Source: Lactiplantibacillus brownii (GTDB lineage: Bacteria; Bacillota; Bacilli; Lactobacillales; Lactobacillaceae). Taken from it: 64,000 nt of DNA. This document shows, one piece after another, positions 37,598-48,971 of the stretch (position 1 is the stretch's first letter; every line of letters begins with the position of its first letter). The DNA lies in NCBI RefSeq assembly GCF_031085375.1, contig NZ_JAVCWF010000001.1, positions 2,232,001-2,296,000 on the forward strand, read 5' to 3'. The position numbers and the translations under genes are program-made. The notes below the pieces were generated by a model that worked only from the letters and a program-made list of their open reading frames with translations, was not told the DNA's origin and made no database searches.

Positions 37598-38194
37598 TTA
37601 CAGTTTAAAGGTAGTGCCATCGAAACCAGTTTTGTCGGCGGGGGTAATAGCTCGCAACACTTGACAAGGATTACCGGCAGCAATCACCTCGGCTGGAATG
37701 TCATGTGTTACCACACTTCCGGCACCAATAATCGTTCCCGCACCAATCGTGACGCCAGGTAAGACCGTCACATTTGCGGCCAACCAACAACGATCCCCAA
37801 TGGTAATCGGCTTAGCAATGCAACCCCCGACTTCACGTTCGTGAGTATCAAAAAGGTGATTACTCGTATACAACCCTACTTTGGGGCCAAATAACACGCG
37901 ATTCCCAATCGTAATGGGTGCGCCATCAAGCATCACACAATCGTAATTGGCATAAAAATAGTCACCAACGTGAATATTACGACCAAATTCAACTCGGAAG
38001 TTCGGTTGAACAACCGGCGCTACCCCAGCACTGCCAACGAGTTGTCGAAATAGCGACGCTTGTTGTGCTTCGGTTGCCGTGTTCAATGCCGTTGTCTGAA
38101 TCGTTGATTGGCGCCGTGTAGCTACCAATTCTGAATCGAGATCATTGTAGGGTTGTCCAGTTGCCATGTACGCAAACTTCTCACTTAAATTCAT
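37598..38194 (-). CDS. maa: maltose/galactoside O-acetyltransferase family
   Basis: 198 residues with left-handed beta-helix hexapeptide repeats (ITIGNRVLFGPKVGLY, ITIGDRCWLAANVTVL, VTIGAGTIIGAGSVVT). The N-terminal segment NLSEKFAYMATGQPYNDLDSE is the Maa/LacA helical start. The catalytic His lies in YTSNHLFD. Transfers acetyl from acetyl-CoA to sugars; real acceptor unknown. Last of a five- or six-gene run on the minus strand. Confidence 0.92.
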   Translation of the reverse strand: MNLSEKFAYMATGQPYNDLDSELVATRRQSTIQTTALNTATEAQQASLFRQLVGSAGVAPVVQPNFRVEFGRNIHVGDYFYANYDCVMLDGAPITIGNRVLFGPKVGLYTSNHLFDTHEREVGGCIAKPITIGDRCWLAANVTVLPGVTIGAGTIIGAGSVVTHDIPAEVIAAGNPCQVLRAITPADKTGFDGTTFKL

Positions 38195-38198
38195 TTCG

Positions 38199-38765
38199 TT
38201 AGTCCTTCCGAATAAAATTCAAATACCACGTCACCGCGCAAATTCCTTGGGCCGAACGAATCTTACCGGCTTTTAACAAGGCGACCACCTTGGTTAGCGG
38301 CACTAATTGCGTATTCACATACTCATCATGATCAAAATGACGTTCACCACGCTCGCTTGGATCAATGTGCGTCAAAATCAAACTCACTGCTTCATTGGTG
38401 AATCCTTCTGAAGAACTAATCGTGGTCATAATTTGGCTATCATGCGCCAGATAGCCGGTCTCTTCTTGTAACTCCCGTTTAGCCGCTGTCAATGGATCTT
38501 CACCAGCATTGAGCAGTCCAGCTGGCAGACCAATCGTCTCCGAATTGCGGCCGACCCGATATTCCGAACCCAAGACGACTTGATCATCCGCGGTGATCGC
38601 CAAAATCGTCACGGCATTCCCGTGATCAATCAAATCACGTTCGACCTCCAAGCCATCAGGGGTTTTAATCGTTTCTTTGAGCAAATTAAAAATCGGCCCG
38701 CTGTAAAGGTGTTGCTTGCTAAGCACAACGCCTTTACGCCCAGCCTTATCTAACGCCTCTGTCAT
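38199..38765 (-). CDS. Nudix hydrolase, ADP-ribose pyrophosphatase type
   Basis: 188 residues. A complete Nudix box, G-LLNAG-E-DPLTAAK-RELQEETGY, fits GX5EX7REUXEEXGU. The N-terminal VERDLIDHGNAVTILAI strand pattern resembles NudF, which splits ADP-ribose to AMP and ribose phosphate. AGAAGGA supports the chosen ATG over one seven codons earlier. Lies 24 nt after the HIT gene and 4 nt ahead of maa. Confidence 0.92.
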   Translation of the reverse strand: MTEALDKAGRKGVVLSKQHLYSGPIFNLLKETIKTPDGLEVERDLIDHGNAVTILAITADDQVVLGSEYRVGRNSETIGLPAGLLNAGEDPLTAAKRELQEETGYLAHDSQIMTTISSSEGFTNEAVSLILTHIDPSERGERHFDHDEYVNTQLVPLTKVVALLKAGKIRSAQGICAVTWYLNFIRKD

Positions 38766-38789
38766 ATTTGGTTCCTTCTCTCTCAAATC

Positions 38790-39149
38790 CTATTTTTCAC
38801 CAGGTAAAAGCTTACGAATGCCACCTTCTGGGTGTAGAATATCCCCACGGTAACGCGGAATCAAATGAATATGACAATGCATAATCGTCTGACCAGCCGC
38901 CGGACCAACGTTAATACCAATATTATAACCATCTGGTTGATATTGCCCGTCTAAATAGACCTTGGCCTCATCAAGCAGCGTTGCCATGGCGGCACGATCC
39001 GCTGCGGGAACCTCAAAGTAAGTGGCATAATGTTGCTTCGGAATAATCAGTAAATGCCCCAGACTCACTGGATGATTATCAAAAAAAGCCGCGGCGCGTG
39101 CATTCTCTAAAACATACGGCCGTGGCTGACAAAAGATACAATCAGACAC
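38790..39149 (-). CDS. HIT family nucleotide hydrolase
   Basis: About 119 residues. The HxHxH triad is in IMHCHIHLIPRY, and CIFCQ...ENARAAAFFDNHPVSLGHLLIIPK is the family N-terminal half with the two zinc-type Cys. HIT proteins cleave dinucleotide polyphosphates or nucleoside phosphoramidates. The start is a GTG behind AGTAGGTGA; an upstream GTG three codons earlier is less well spaced. The adjacent Nudix enzyme suggests nucleotide clean-up. Confidence 0.9.
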   Translation of the reverse strand: MSDCIFCQPRPYVLENARAAAFFDNHPVSLGHLLIIPKQHYATYFEVPAADRAAMATLLDEAKVYLDGQYQPDGYNIGINVGPAAGQTIMHCHIHLIPRYRGDILHPEGGIRKLLPGEK

Positions 39150-39158
39150 CGCTATCAC

Positions 39159-39905
39159 CTACTTTTCTAACCAACCGCCATCAATTGGCGTGACCGTTCC
39201 ATGAATATAGTCCGCATGTCGACTCGCTAAAAATAAGGTCAGATCAGCCACTTCACTCGCCTGAGCCCAACGTTTTGCGGGTGTCTCACTGGCCACCCAA
39301 GTTGCCATCTTGGCATCACCTTCAAAATCGGCGGCATTCATCGGCGTTTCAATCGCCCCCGGCGCAATACAGTTGGCCCGAATGCCTTGACCGGCATAAT
39401 CTAGATCCAATTGCTTCGTATAGCCGATAATGGCGTGTTTCGCGGCCGTATAAGCCGCCCCACCGCCACCAGCAACTAAACCCGCAATGGAGGCCATGTT
39501 TACGAAGACACCATGCTGTTCCTGTAACATTCCTGGTAACACGGTATTCGTCACAATAAATTGGCTCGTCAAATCGGTCGCTAAAATCAGTTGCCATTGG
39601 GCCAACGACGTCTCTAAAGTTGGCCGATACGCATCCAATTGACCCGCCGTATTACAAACGATCGTGGGTCGACCAAGATCAGCAATCCCCGCTTTAATCG
39701 CAACCGTAAGTGCAGCTTCGTCACTCACATCCGCCACTTGGTAGTTTAACGCGGTGGTTGTAACTAAATTATCAGGCTGTGGTTGTTGATCAATCGCGAT
39801 CACGCGGGCACCTTGTCCTAGGAACGCTTGGGTCTGGGCAAAGCCGATACCAGACGCGGCTCCGGTAATTAGCACCGTTTGACCCTTAAACTCACTAAAT
39901 TGCAT
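39159..39905 (-). CDS. short-chain dehydrogenase/reductase
   Basis: About 248 residues, classical SDR. Cofactor loop LITGAASGIGFAQ, catalytic Ser in VNMASIAGLV and Tyr-Lys in AAYTAAKHAIIG, and IAPGAIETPMN. The acidic residue in VIAIDQQ at the end of strand 2 points to NAD(H). Its ATG overlaps the stop codon of the DUF2829 gene (TAATG), so it is translationally coupled. Substrate unknown; FabG-like and sugar dehydrogenases are the nearest groups. Confidence 0.92.
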   Translation of the reverse strand: MQFSEFKGQTVLITGAASGIGFAQTQAFLGQGARVIAIDQQPQPDNLVTTTALNYQVADVSDEAALTVAIKAGIADLGRPTIVCNTAGQLDAYRPTLETSLAQWQLILATDLTSQFIVTNTVLPGMLQEQHGVFVNMASIAGLVAGGGGAAYTAAKHAIIGYTKQLDLDYAGQGIRANCIAPGAIETPMNAADFEGDAKMATWVASETPAKRWAQASEVADLTLFLASRHADYIHGTVTPIDGGWLEK

Positions 39906-40126
39906 TAGTCTACAAGCTGCCAATCTTCAGCCAAAATATCGCAGTCGGTTGGTGACCACAGGCTAAACGCTTCATCTGCGGTCTTGATCAAGAAGTATGG
40001 ATTCAAGACGTCCCCTTGATAAGTCGTCGTTGGTTGCAAAACCACGTACAATTCGGTTCCTTCCCAACCGGTTCGTACTGCCTTTTGGCCCTTCTTCAAT
40101 GCGGGTAAAACTGCTTCAAATGTCAT
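39905..40126 (-). CDS. DUF2829 domain protein
   Basis: 73 residues starting MTFEAVLPALKKGQKAVRTGWEG, then YFLIKTADEAFSLWSPTDCDILAEDW, the whole DUF2829 domain. This domain is frequent in lactobacilli and their phages; function unknown. It overlaps the SDR gene by 1 nt and heads the run SDR-HIT-Nudix-maa. Confidence 0.9.
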   Translation of the reverse strand: MTFEAVLPALKKGQKAVRTGWEGTELYVVLQPTTTYQGDVLNPYFLIKTADEAFSLWSPTDCDILAEDWQLVD

Positions 40127-40225
40127 GTTGTTGCCTCCATTATAGATAGTTAATACCCAAATCGTAGCATAATCTCGCGGATAAAAACAGCAGTCAAATT
40201 TGTACCAACAAATTCACCAAATTGC

Positions 40226-40237
40226 TGGTATGGACCA
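40226..40237 (+). promoter_or_regulatory. GntR/HutC-type operator upstream of the mupG-like gene
   Basis: TGGTATGGACCA resembles the NagR (dre) half-symmetrical consensus TGGTCTAGACCA. It covers the place of a -35 box: the -10 TACAAT (40249-40254) is 17 nt away. A regulator of amino-sugar use would fit the downstream gene. A second motif, AAATTTGTACC (40196-40206), is shared with the operators at 48972-49034. Confidence 0.5.
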
Positions 40238-40294
40238 ATTAATCATGCTACAATGAAAGCGAATACAATTACGAACAACTGGAGGAATTATTTT

Positions 40295-41386
40295 ATGAGT
40301 AAACTTGGCGTATCCGTTTATCCCGAACGGTCAACCTTTGAAAAGGATGCTGCTTATTTAGATTTAGCAGCGAAATACGGTTATCAACGGGTGTTCACTT
40401 CTTTACTAGAAATTAAAGGCAACAAAGATGAAGTGGTCGCCAACTTCAAAAAAGTGATCAGTTATGCAAACAAATTAGGCTTGCAAGTGATGGTCGACGT
40501 CAACCCGGACCTCTTCAAACAATTAGGGGTTTCTTACGATGACTTATCATTCTTCCACAACTTGGGTGCTTGGGGAGTACGGCTCGACCTCGGCTTTACT
40601 GGGCAAGAAGAAGCTCGTATGACTCATAACGAGTATGGCATCAAGATCGAAGTCAACATGTCTAAAGGGACGCATTACGTTGACACCATCATGGATTACT
40701 ATCCTGAAAAAGATAACTTATTGGGTTCACACAACTTTTACCCACAACAATATACCGGCTTAGGTTACAACTATTTTGTGGAAACTTCTAAGCAATATCG
40801 TCAATATGGCATCAACACGGCTGCCTTCGTTTCCTCAAACGATGCGACTTATGGGCCATGGCCAATGCAAGATGGGCTCTGTACATTGGAAGATCATCGT
40901 GGTTTGCCAATTGCGACCCAAGTTCAACATTTGAAATTAACTGGGTTAATCGACGATGTCTTAATTGGAAACGCTTATGCCAGTGAAGCTGAACTAAAAG
41001 CCGCCAGTGACGTCTTCTTCAGTCCACTACCATTGTTACACGTTGAAACCCCTGCGGACTTATCCGACGCTGAAAAAGCGGCACTCTTCAACCAATCACA
41101 AACTTATCGTGGCGACTGTTCCGACTATGTCATCCGTTCTTCACAGACACGGGTCATTTACAAAGATGAAGACTTCCCAGCCAAACACACTGATGATGTG
41201 CAAGTTGGTGACGTCTTAATTGATAACGACAAGTATGGTCAATACAAAGGCGAAACGCAAATTGCCTTACGCAATTTCAAGAATACGGGTCGCATCAATG
41301 TGGTTGGCCATATTCCCGCTGAAGAAATACCAATTATGGGTTTATTAGTACCTTGGATGGATTTCAAATTTTTACCTGCTAACTAA
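40295..41386 (+). CDS. DUF871 protein, MupG-like 6-phospho-N-acetylmuramidase
   Basis: 363 residues. An N-terminal TIM barrel (about 1-240, starting SKLGVSVYPERSTFEKD) is joined to a cyclophilin-like C-terminal domain (about 245-360), the DUF871 layout. In Staphylococcus aureus MupG of this family splits MurNAc-6-phosphate disaccharides taken up by PTS for wall recycling. GGAGGA supports this ATG. 13 nt ahead of an Eis-like gene. The hydrolase role here is inferred. Confidence 0.85.
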   Translation: MSKLGVSVYPERSTFEKDAAYLDLAAKYGYQRVFTSLLEIKGNKDEVVANFKKVISYANKLGLQVMVDVNPDLFKQLGVSYDDLSFFHNLGAWGVRLDLGFTGQEEARMTHNEYGIKIEVNMSKGTHYVDTIMDYYPEKDNLLGSHNFYPQQYTGLGYNYFVETSKQYRQYGINTAAFVSSNDATYGPWPMQDGLCTLEDHRGLPIATQVQHLKLTGLIDDVLIGNAYASEAELKAASDVFFSPLPLLHVETPADLSDAEKAALFNQSQTYRGDCSDYVIRSSQTRVIYKDEDFPAKHTDDVQVGDVLIDNDKYGQYKGETQIALRNFKNTGRINVVGHIPAEEIPIMGLLVPWMDFKFLPAN

Positions 41387-41399
41387 GGAGGCTTAACTG

Positions 41400-42584
41400 A
41401 TGACAGAAAATTTACGGTTAACGACTGATGAGGACCGCGAAGCCTTTTATCAGTTATATCAATACGCCTTTAATCGACAAGATACCCCACAACGACGCAC
41501 CTTTTTCATGGACCGTTATCAACACGGTTGGATTTATGGCCTACATGACCATGATAAGCTCGTTAGCGGCTTGTACAGCTTGCCACTACAAGTAAACTTT
41601 CATGGCATCAAATACGCCATGAATGGTATTGGCGACGTCATGAGTGCGCCCGAATATTCGGGTCGCGGTGGTGCGGGTAAATTACTAACCACCGCCCTCA
41701 ATGAAATGGCCGCTAATCACATTGAACTCTCGTATTTGGCGCCATTTTCCTATGGCTATTATCGTAAATTCGGTTATGAACAAGTTTTTAACCATACCCG
41801 ACAAACTATTGCCGCTAAAGACTTGCCGCGTATTCAACTAACTGATTTCAGTGGTACGATGACTCGTTATGACAACGAAGGTCTGAAACTAGTAAATGAC
41901 TTCTATGCCGCCCAACCAATCAATCAGCGTGGTGGCGTCATTCGTCCTGACTGGTGGCTACACTACCTCAGCCTGAAACATAGCTGGTCAATCGCCATTT
42001 ATCGAAATGCCGCTGGGAAAATTGAAGGTTATCTCATTTATGAGCGCCAAGCGACAACTTTTGCCATTCAAGAGTGGGCAACGAGTACGCCAGTGGCCTT
42101 TGAACGGCTCGCTAACTTTGTTACTAAGCACGGCACCACGTTTGAAACTTTTAGTTATGAAGGTCCCAGCGATGAACATGGGTTAGATTTATTAGCTGAC
42201 CCCTATCCGCTAAACGTGCAAACGGTCCCTTATATGATGGCACGGATTGTTTTATTACACGACTTCATCAAAAAATATCCGTTCACCGGAACTGACTTAG
42301 CACCAGTTCGATTGGCGATTACTGATGAAACCTTGGCACAAAATCAGGGCATTTGGGAATTACAACTGGTTGCCGGTAAAGTCACTTTAAACCGAGTCAG
42401 CACTGATTTAACCAAGCGTTCAGATCTCCAACTTTCTATTCAGCAACTCACCAAGGCGTTGTTTGGTACTCGTTCACTCGCAAGTGAACATCAACACGGT
42501 CAAATTATGGGTGAGTTAGCCGCTGCACAACGTTTAGATGCAGTCTTAGCCCATGAAAAGCCAGCATTGATCGATTACTTCTAA
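41400..42584 (+). CDS. GNAT acetyltransferase, Eis-like
   Basis: 394 residues with the Eis architecture: an N-terminal GNAT (GIGDVMSAPEYSGRGGAGKLL binds acetyl-CoA), a second GNAT-like domain, and a C-terminal SCP2-like domain (about 285-394). Eis enzymes acetylate amines of drugs or peptides. AAGGAGG precedes the ATG. Probably an operon with the mupG-like gene; true substrate unknown. Confidence 0.88.
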   Translation: MTENLRLTTDEDREAFYQLYQYAFNRQDTPQRRTFFMDRYQHGWIYGLHDHDKLVSGLYSLPLQVNFHGIKYAMNGIGDVMSAPEYSGRGGAGKLLTTALNEMAANHIELSYLAPFSYGYYRKFGYEQVFNHTRQTIAAKDLPRIQLTDFSGTMTRYDNEGLKLVNDFYAAQPINQRGGVIRPDWWLHYLSLKHSWSIAIYRNAAGKIEGYLIYERQATTFAIQEWATSTPVAFERLANFVTKHGTTFETFSYEGPSDEHGLDLLADPYPLNVQTVPYMMARIVLLHDFIKKYPFTGTDLAPVRLAITDETLAQNQGIWELQLVAGKVTLNRVSTDLTKRSDLQLSIQQLTKALFGTRSLASEHQHGQIMGELAAAQRLDAVLAHEKPALIDYF

Positions 42585-42593
42585 ATATTTTAA

Positions 42594-42637
42594 GGGTTCC
42601 ACACAAAGTCATCCGACTTTGTGTGGAACCCCTTTTA
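42594..42637 (+). terminator. terminator of the mupG-eis operon
   Basis: Perfect 16-bp stem GGGTTCCACACAAAGT / ACTTTGTGTGGAACCC, then CTTTT. Confidence 0.92.
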
Positions 42638-42777
42638 GATTACCCTTATGTAGAACCGGAACTTTTTATTTAGTTAATCAGCCAAATCCCTAAAAAATCA
42701 TTATCAGATCAAACGGCAAGAACAGAAAATCATGGTCAGCAGACTAAACCAGTAATTAATTCCCGGATTTAATCAAA

Positions 42778-43143
42778 AACTAAAGGTTGAAAGTTAAAAA
42801 TTGCCGGTCTGCACCACTACGTCAACAATCCGGTAATGAAAACTAGTCGACTACTGCCGCTTCCGGTTGTTGCCGATAACATGCGGACGAGGGACCGGTT
42901 CAAGCCATAGAAACGTCTTGAACCTCGCCCGGAAACTTTGCCAAAGCCGCAAATCTCCCGGACCGTCCGTGGTGTAAGGCCGGCAAAAGAACGCCGGTCA
43001 AACGCTACCTGCACGTCCGATGCTATCAGCAACAACCTCCAGCTAAGTCAGTAGTTATTTACGCTTAGCGGAGTCTACTTTAGGCTTATGGGTTACCGGT
43101 ACTACAACATTTGTGATGCTTTTGAGTCTTTCAACCTTTAGTT
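42778..43143. repeat. C-family palindromic repeat, copy C1, with outer inverted repeat
   Basis: The core (42842-43078) has arms GGTTGTTGCCGATAACATG (from 42865) and its near-complement ending at 43038, plus inner stems GGTTCAAG / CTTGAACC and GCCGGC / GCCGGT. The core is flanked by a perfect 16-nt inverted pair, AACTAAAGGTTGAAAG (42778-42793) and CTTTCAACCTTTAGTT (43128-43143). The right arm covers the stop codon of the following gene. C2 at 63120-63363 is the same family, inverted. Confidence 0.8.
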
Positions 43144-43683
43144 AAAAATAAAATGTTGTAGTTTAGGAAAATCCGTCAAATAATCATATAAGAGTAAAAA
43201 AATAGGAATCTTAGTAAGATTTCTGTTCAAGACTGTTACAGCCTTTATATGAGTATACCTTTTAAGAATATTTTCCTGATCATTTGACAGTGTTTTTAAG
43301 CACAACTCATTTTTGGCATTTAGCCAATCGGAAAATTCTAAGTAGCTGAGCACCAAAGCCAGTACCGCAAATAGACTAAAAATAAAATGCCATCTAAAAA
43401 TTGAAATTGGTAATGTAAAAACTTGAGCAAGAATTAACAGAATGTCAAATGATCCAAGAACCGCTAAGCAATAAAGTTTCACAATACAAGCTCGACTCGA
43501 CTTTGGCGTCATAATCGGCTCAATTCCCTTTTTCTGGTACGCTTCTATTTTTAATGCCATGAACCCTTCTGGAATTACCGCAGCAACAAACATGAGTATC
43601 TCAACAACAATTAGCGTTATTAACCTGTCAACCATCAAATAATCAGAAACGTGTAGCACAAAATAATCAGGGTATAAATACAT
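43138..43683 (-). CDS. hypothetical membrane protein
   Basis: 181 residues, four hydrophobic segments (about 18-42, 68-88, 92-112 and 155-172). GGGAGG lies 12 nt before the ATG. AT-rich compared with neighbours. The end IFLLLYDYLTDFPKLQHFIFN is repeated in a decayed form 100 bp upstream, so the locus held a paralogue. No family recognised. Confidence 0.6.
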   Translation of the reverse strand: MYLYPDYFVLHVSDYLMVDRLITLIVVEILMFVAAVIPEGFMALKIEAYQKKGIEPIMTPKSSRACIVKLYCLAVLGSFDILLILAQVFTLPISIFRWHFIFSLFAVLALVLSYLEFSDWLNAKNELCLKTLSNDQENILKRYTHIKAVTVLNRNLTKIPIFLLLYDYLTDFPKLQHFIFN

Positions 43684-43784
43684 AGTAAGCAGTAACCTCC
43701 CAAATTTCTCTGATATGGTCGAAAAAGCCTTAGAATATAATTCAAATTCCCTACTACACTACGGAGCGAGCGGCAGACATTAAT

Positions 43785-43850
43785 TTGATTAAGCAGAAAA
43801 TGTTGTGGTACATGAAAATCAGTTAAATAACAGACAATCAGAAAACTGAA
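43785..43850 (-). pseudogene. decayed 3' end of a paralogue of the hypothetical membrane protein
   Basis: Translates as SFLIVCYLTDFHVPQHFLLNQ, aligned with LLLYDYLTDFPKLQHFIFN at the end of the intact gene. The rest of the copy is not seen. A longer open frame over this place is a chance extension. Confidence 0.5.
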
Positions 43851-44192
43851 AGTGACATTGTTAAAATTCTGGCTGATAAAGAATTGACCGACTACCAATA
43901 TTTAGATGCCAAAGTATGTCAGGCACAATTATATTATTAAGATGGCTACTTTCTAGTTTTCTCAAAAGAAGTTTCTATTGCTGACAGTTTACCACAGTAT
44001 CCATTGTACACCCATCGAAACAGTTGGTACAGACTTCTGACACCCTTTTTGCTTGCGGTAATCTCACCGTACTTTTACGTTCCAATTTATTATGGGCTAA
44101 ACACCATCTTATTTGCGGCTTACTTTCCTATTATTCAAGACAATCAGGTATTTATTCCAAACGGTACTGAATTCTATTTCATCGCATATTAA
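43827..44192 (+). pseudogene. interrupted small membrane protein gene
   Basis: One plus-strand frame reads SDIVKILADKELTDYQYLDAK, a TAA stop (43938-43940), then DGYFLVFSKEVSIADSLPQY, YRLLTPFLLAVISPYF and FIPNGTEFYFIAY to a final stop. The residues make sense on both sides of the stop, so it is probably a point nonsense mutation. No ribosome site is seen. Family unknown. Confidence 0.4.
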
Positions 44193-44256
44193 AAAACTCC
44201 GCCCTAAGTAAATAAGCCTTAATGATCTGCTTATCTGCCCAAGTAGGAGTTTAACT
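44193..44256 (-). terminator. terminator-like hairpin after the GH1 genes
   Basis: Minus strand AAACTCC / GGAGTTTTTT outer stem with TAAGC / GCTTA inside, ending in a T-run. It lies 40 nt past the second 6-phospho-beta-glucosidase gene. Confidence 0.6.
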
Positions 44257-44295
44257 TACATCTATGAATTTTTTCGTCTCATAATTTCAAATCAA

Positions 44296-47217
<2,922 letters not shown>

Positions 47218-47356
47218 TCACTCATTATGTTTGAACAATTTACTTATTAAGTTGTGTTTTCTTTGCCGCCTTGTCGCTGTAAATAACTTATTACCTTCAC
47301 CAAGTAACTAAAGTGCCGTCTGCAAAGTATTTCAACTGCCTAGTATGGTGTCCGCC

Positions 47357-47712
47357 TAACTTGCCGTTTCGGTTGGTCTGGATTGATGCTGGAACGTGGT
47401 GGCCACGTTTGTGAGCCAAAGGTCGGTCTCACAAGCCGGGCTTTTCCTAAGCTGGAAGTCCACCAGCAAAGGAAAATTTCACCACTGAGCATCATCCAGC
47501 CCGCCCTGCACTAATCAGTAATCTCAATTTCAATTGAAGTTTGAAGAGATATTAAGATTACCAATACTTTGATCACAAGCACTATTTAACGTCGGAGTGG
47601 ACCATCTCGACACGACTTTTAAGACGTGAGCTACGACTTGAAAGTACCTGCAGACCGGTCTTTGGCTGCAAGTCTGCCTCACAGCAAACGTGCCGGTCCA
47701 CGGAAACGGGCA
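47357..47712 (+). repeat. composite palindromic repeat, copy 4 (A4-spacer-B4)
   Basis: A4 (47357-47513) is near-identical to A3. After the AT-rich spacer, B4 (47591-47712) has an internal deletion that removes part of the left arm (GGAGTGGACCATCTCGACACG) but keeps GACTTTTAAGACGTGAG and the end GTCCACGGAAACGGG. It lies within the 905-bp gap between the GH1 and PTS genes. Confidence 0.85.
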
Positions 47713-47861
47713 ATTAATAAATTATTTTAATGAATATGATAGCTACAAAGCACCAGTCCTAATGAAATTACATTGTAACTGCTAATAAAAATGGTCGCTC
47801 AGTAGACTTATGACTCATCGCCACAGATTGATTTTTTCGACCATTTCAATACTGTCTAGCC

Positions 47862-48020
47862 GATAGGTTGCACTCATTTAGGGCTCAGTGGTGAAATTTC
47901 ACTTAGCTGACGGTGTAGTTTCCGGCAGGTTAGTGAAAGGTCGGCTTGTGAGACCGTACTTTGGCTCACAAACGCGCCACCACGTTCCAGCCCTAAATGA
48001 GTGCAACCGGTAGGCGACAA
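47862..48020 (-). repeat. free A element with replaced outer stem (A5)
   Basis: The inner part (CTCAGTGGTGAAATTTC, GGCTTGTGAGACCG, CCACCACGTTCCAG) is A-family. The outer arms are different: GGTTGCACTCATTTAGGGCT (47866-47885) and AGCCCTAAATGAGTGCAACC (47989-48008), a perfect 20-bp stem. No B unit follows. The hairpin next to it at 48051-48088 (GGACCCA / TGGGTCC) may end PTS transcription. Confidence 0.8.
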
Positions 48021-48101
48021 GCAACGCACAACTAGCCTAATACGAAAGAAGGACCCAACCAACACCATCAAGGTATTCGTCTGGGTCCCCCAAAGACTTG
48101 A

Positions 48102-48452
48102 CTATTTATCTTCAGCAGCTAAACGACGATATAAATCGACAATTTCACCAGCTAAATCCCGGAAAGTAATGGCATTCATCATATGATCTTGTGAATGAAC
48201 CAATAGTAAGGAAACGTGGGTATGGTTACCGTTGGCTTCATCCGTCAACATTGCGGTTTGGGAATTATGTGCTTCAGTTAAGAAGTTGTCGGCTTCTTTT
48301 AACTTGGCATCGGCGGTTTCAAAGTCGTTTTCTTTTGCAGCTTTGATGGCTTCAAAAGCCGAGCTCTTAGCGTTCCCACCATTAACAATTAATCCCATGA
48401 TTGTTTCTAAGCTTGCATCTTTTTCAGTCGTTGCTTGTTTTTCTTCTGCCAT
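48102..48452 (-). CDS. PTS lactose/cellobiose-type IIA component
   Basis: About 116 residues, all-helical trimeric IIA of the Lac family. The phosphorylated His lies in LLLVHSQDHMMNA. SLETIMGLIVNGGNAKSSAFEA is the family start. AAAGGATG precedes this ATG by 10 nt; another ATG four codons earlier overlaps the ribosome site. Passes phosphate from HPr to IIB. It follows the IIB gene by about 114 nt. Confidence 0.94.
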   Translation of the reverse strand: MAEEKQATTEKDASLETIMGLIVNGGNAKSSAFEAIKAAKENDFETADAKLKEADNFLTEAHNSQTAMLTDEANGNHTHVSLLLVHSQDHMMNAITFRDLAGEIVDLYRRLAAEDK

Positions 48453-48566
48453 TATTTTACTCATCCTTTTAGTTAGCTTATTTCGTGTGCCCACACAATT
48501 TAAAATGCTGCCGACCGTTATAAAATTCATCGCTGTCAGGCAGCACCTGGTTATTCTGTTATTTAA

Positions 48567-48881
48567 TTATTTCTTGGCCATTGATGATTCAGCTTCTCTA
48601 AGAACCTTTTCGCCGTTCATCATGCCGTAATCTTGCATGTTGATAACTTCAACTGGAATATCAACCCGCTTTTGGAAATCGCTTAACATGTAGCGAACTT
48701 GTGGTCCAAGCATTAAAATGTCAGGATTCTTTTCAGCCAATTTAGCATCAGCATCACTGGCAGCGGTTGCAAAAATTTCTGCATCAATGCCATCGGCTTC
48801 GGCAGCCTTTTGCATCTTAGATACTAAAAGTGAAGTTGACATACCAGCAGCACATACCAACATAATTGTTTTTTCAGCCAT
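48567..48881 (-). CDS. PTS lactose/cellobiose-type IIB component
   Basis: 104 residues. The active-site Cys lies in IMLVCAAGMSTSLLV; ILMLGPQVRYML and NMQDYGMMNGEKVL complete the cellobiose IIB signature. The ATG follows AGGAG by 10 nt. The matching IIC membrane channel is not in this window, so these subunits must use one encoded elsewhere. Divergent from the GntR regulator and probably controlled by it. Confidence 0.95.
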   Translation of the reverse strand: MAEKTIMLVCAAGMSTSLLVSKMQKAAEADGIDAEIFATAASDADAKLAEKNPDILMLGPQVRYMLSDFQKRVDIPVEVINMQDYGMMNGEKVLREAESSMAKK

Positions 48882-48936
48882 AATAAACACGCTCCTAAAT
48901 AGTTTTTAAATTTATTGTGATTCTGCGGTTGCTTTA

Positions 48937-48950
48937 CTAAACCGCTTTCA
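48937..48950 (-). promoter_or_regulatory. cre-like site upstream of the PTS genes
   Basis: TGAAAGCGGTTTAG on the minus strand matches the CcpA consensus at all but the last two bases. It is 56 nt upstream of the IIB start. Confidence 0.5.
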
Positions 48951-48971
48951 TTACAATTAGAATTATAAGTC

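Noticed and set aside
43635-43898. 87-residue minus-strand open frame
   Set aside because: Only a 22-residue part resembles the neighbouring gene's end; the rest reads through the 5' region of the intact gene in another frame. No ribosome site.
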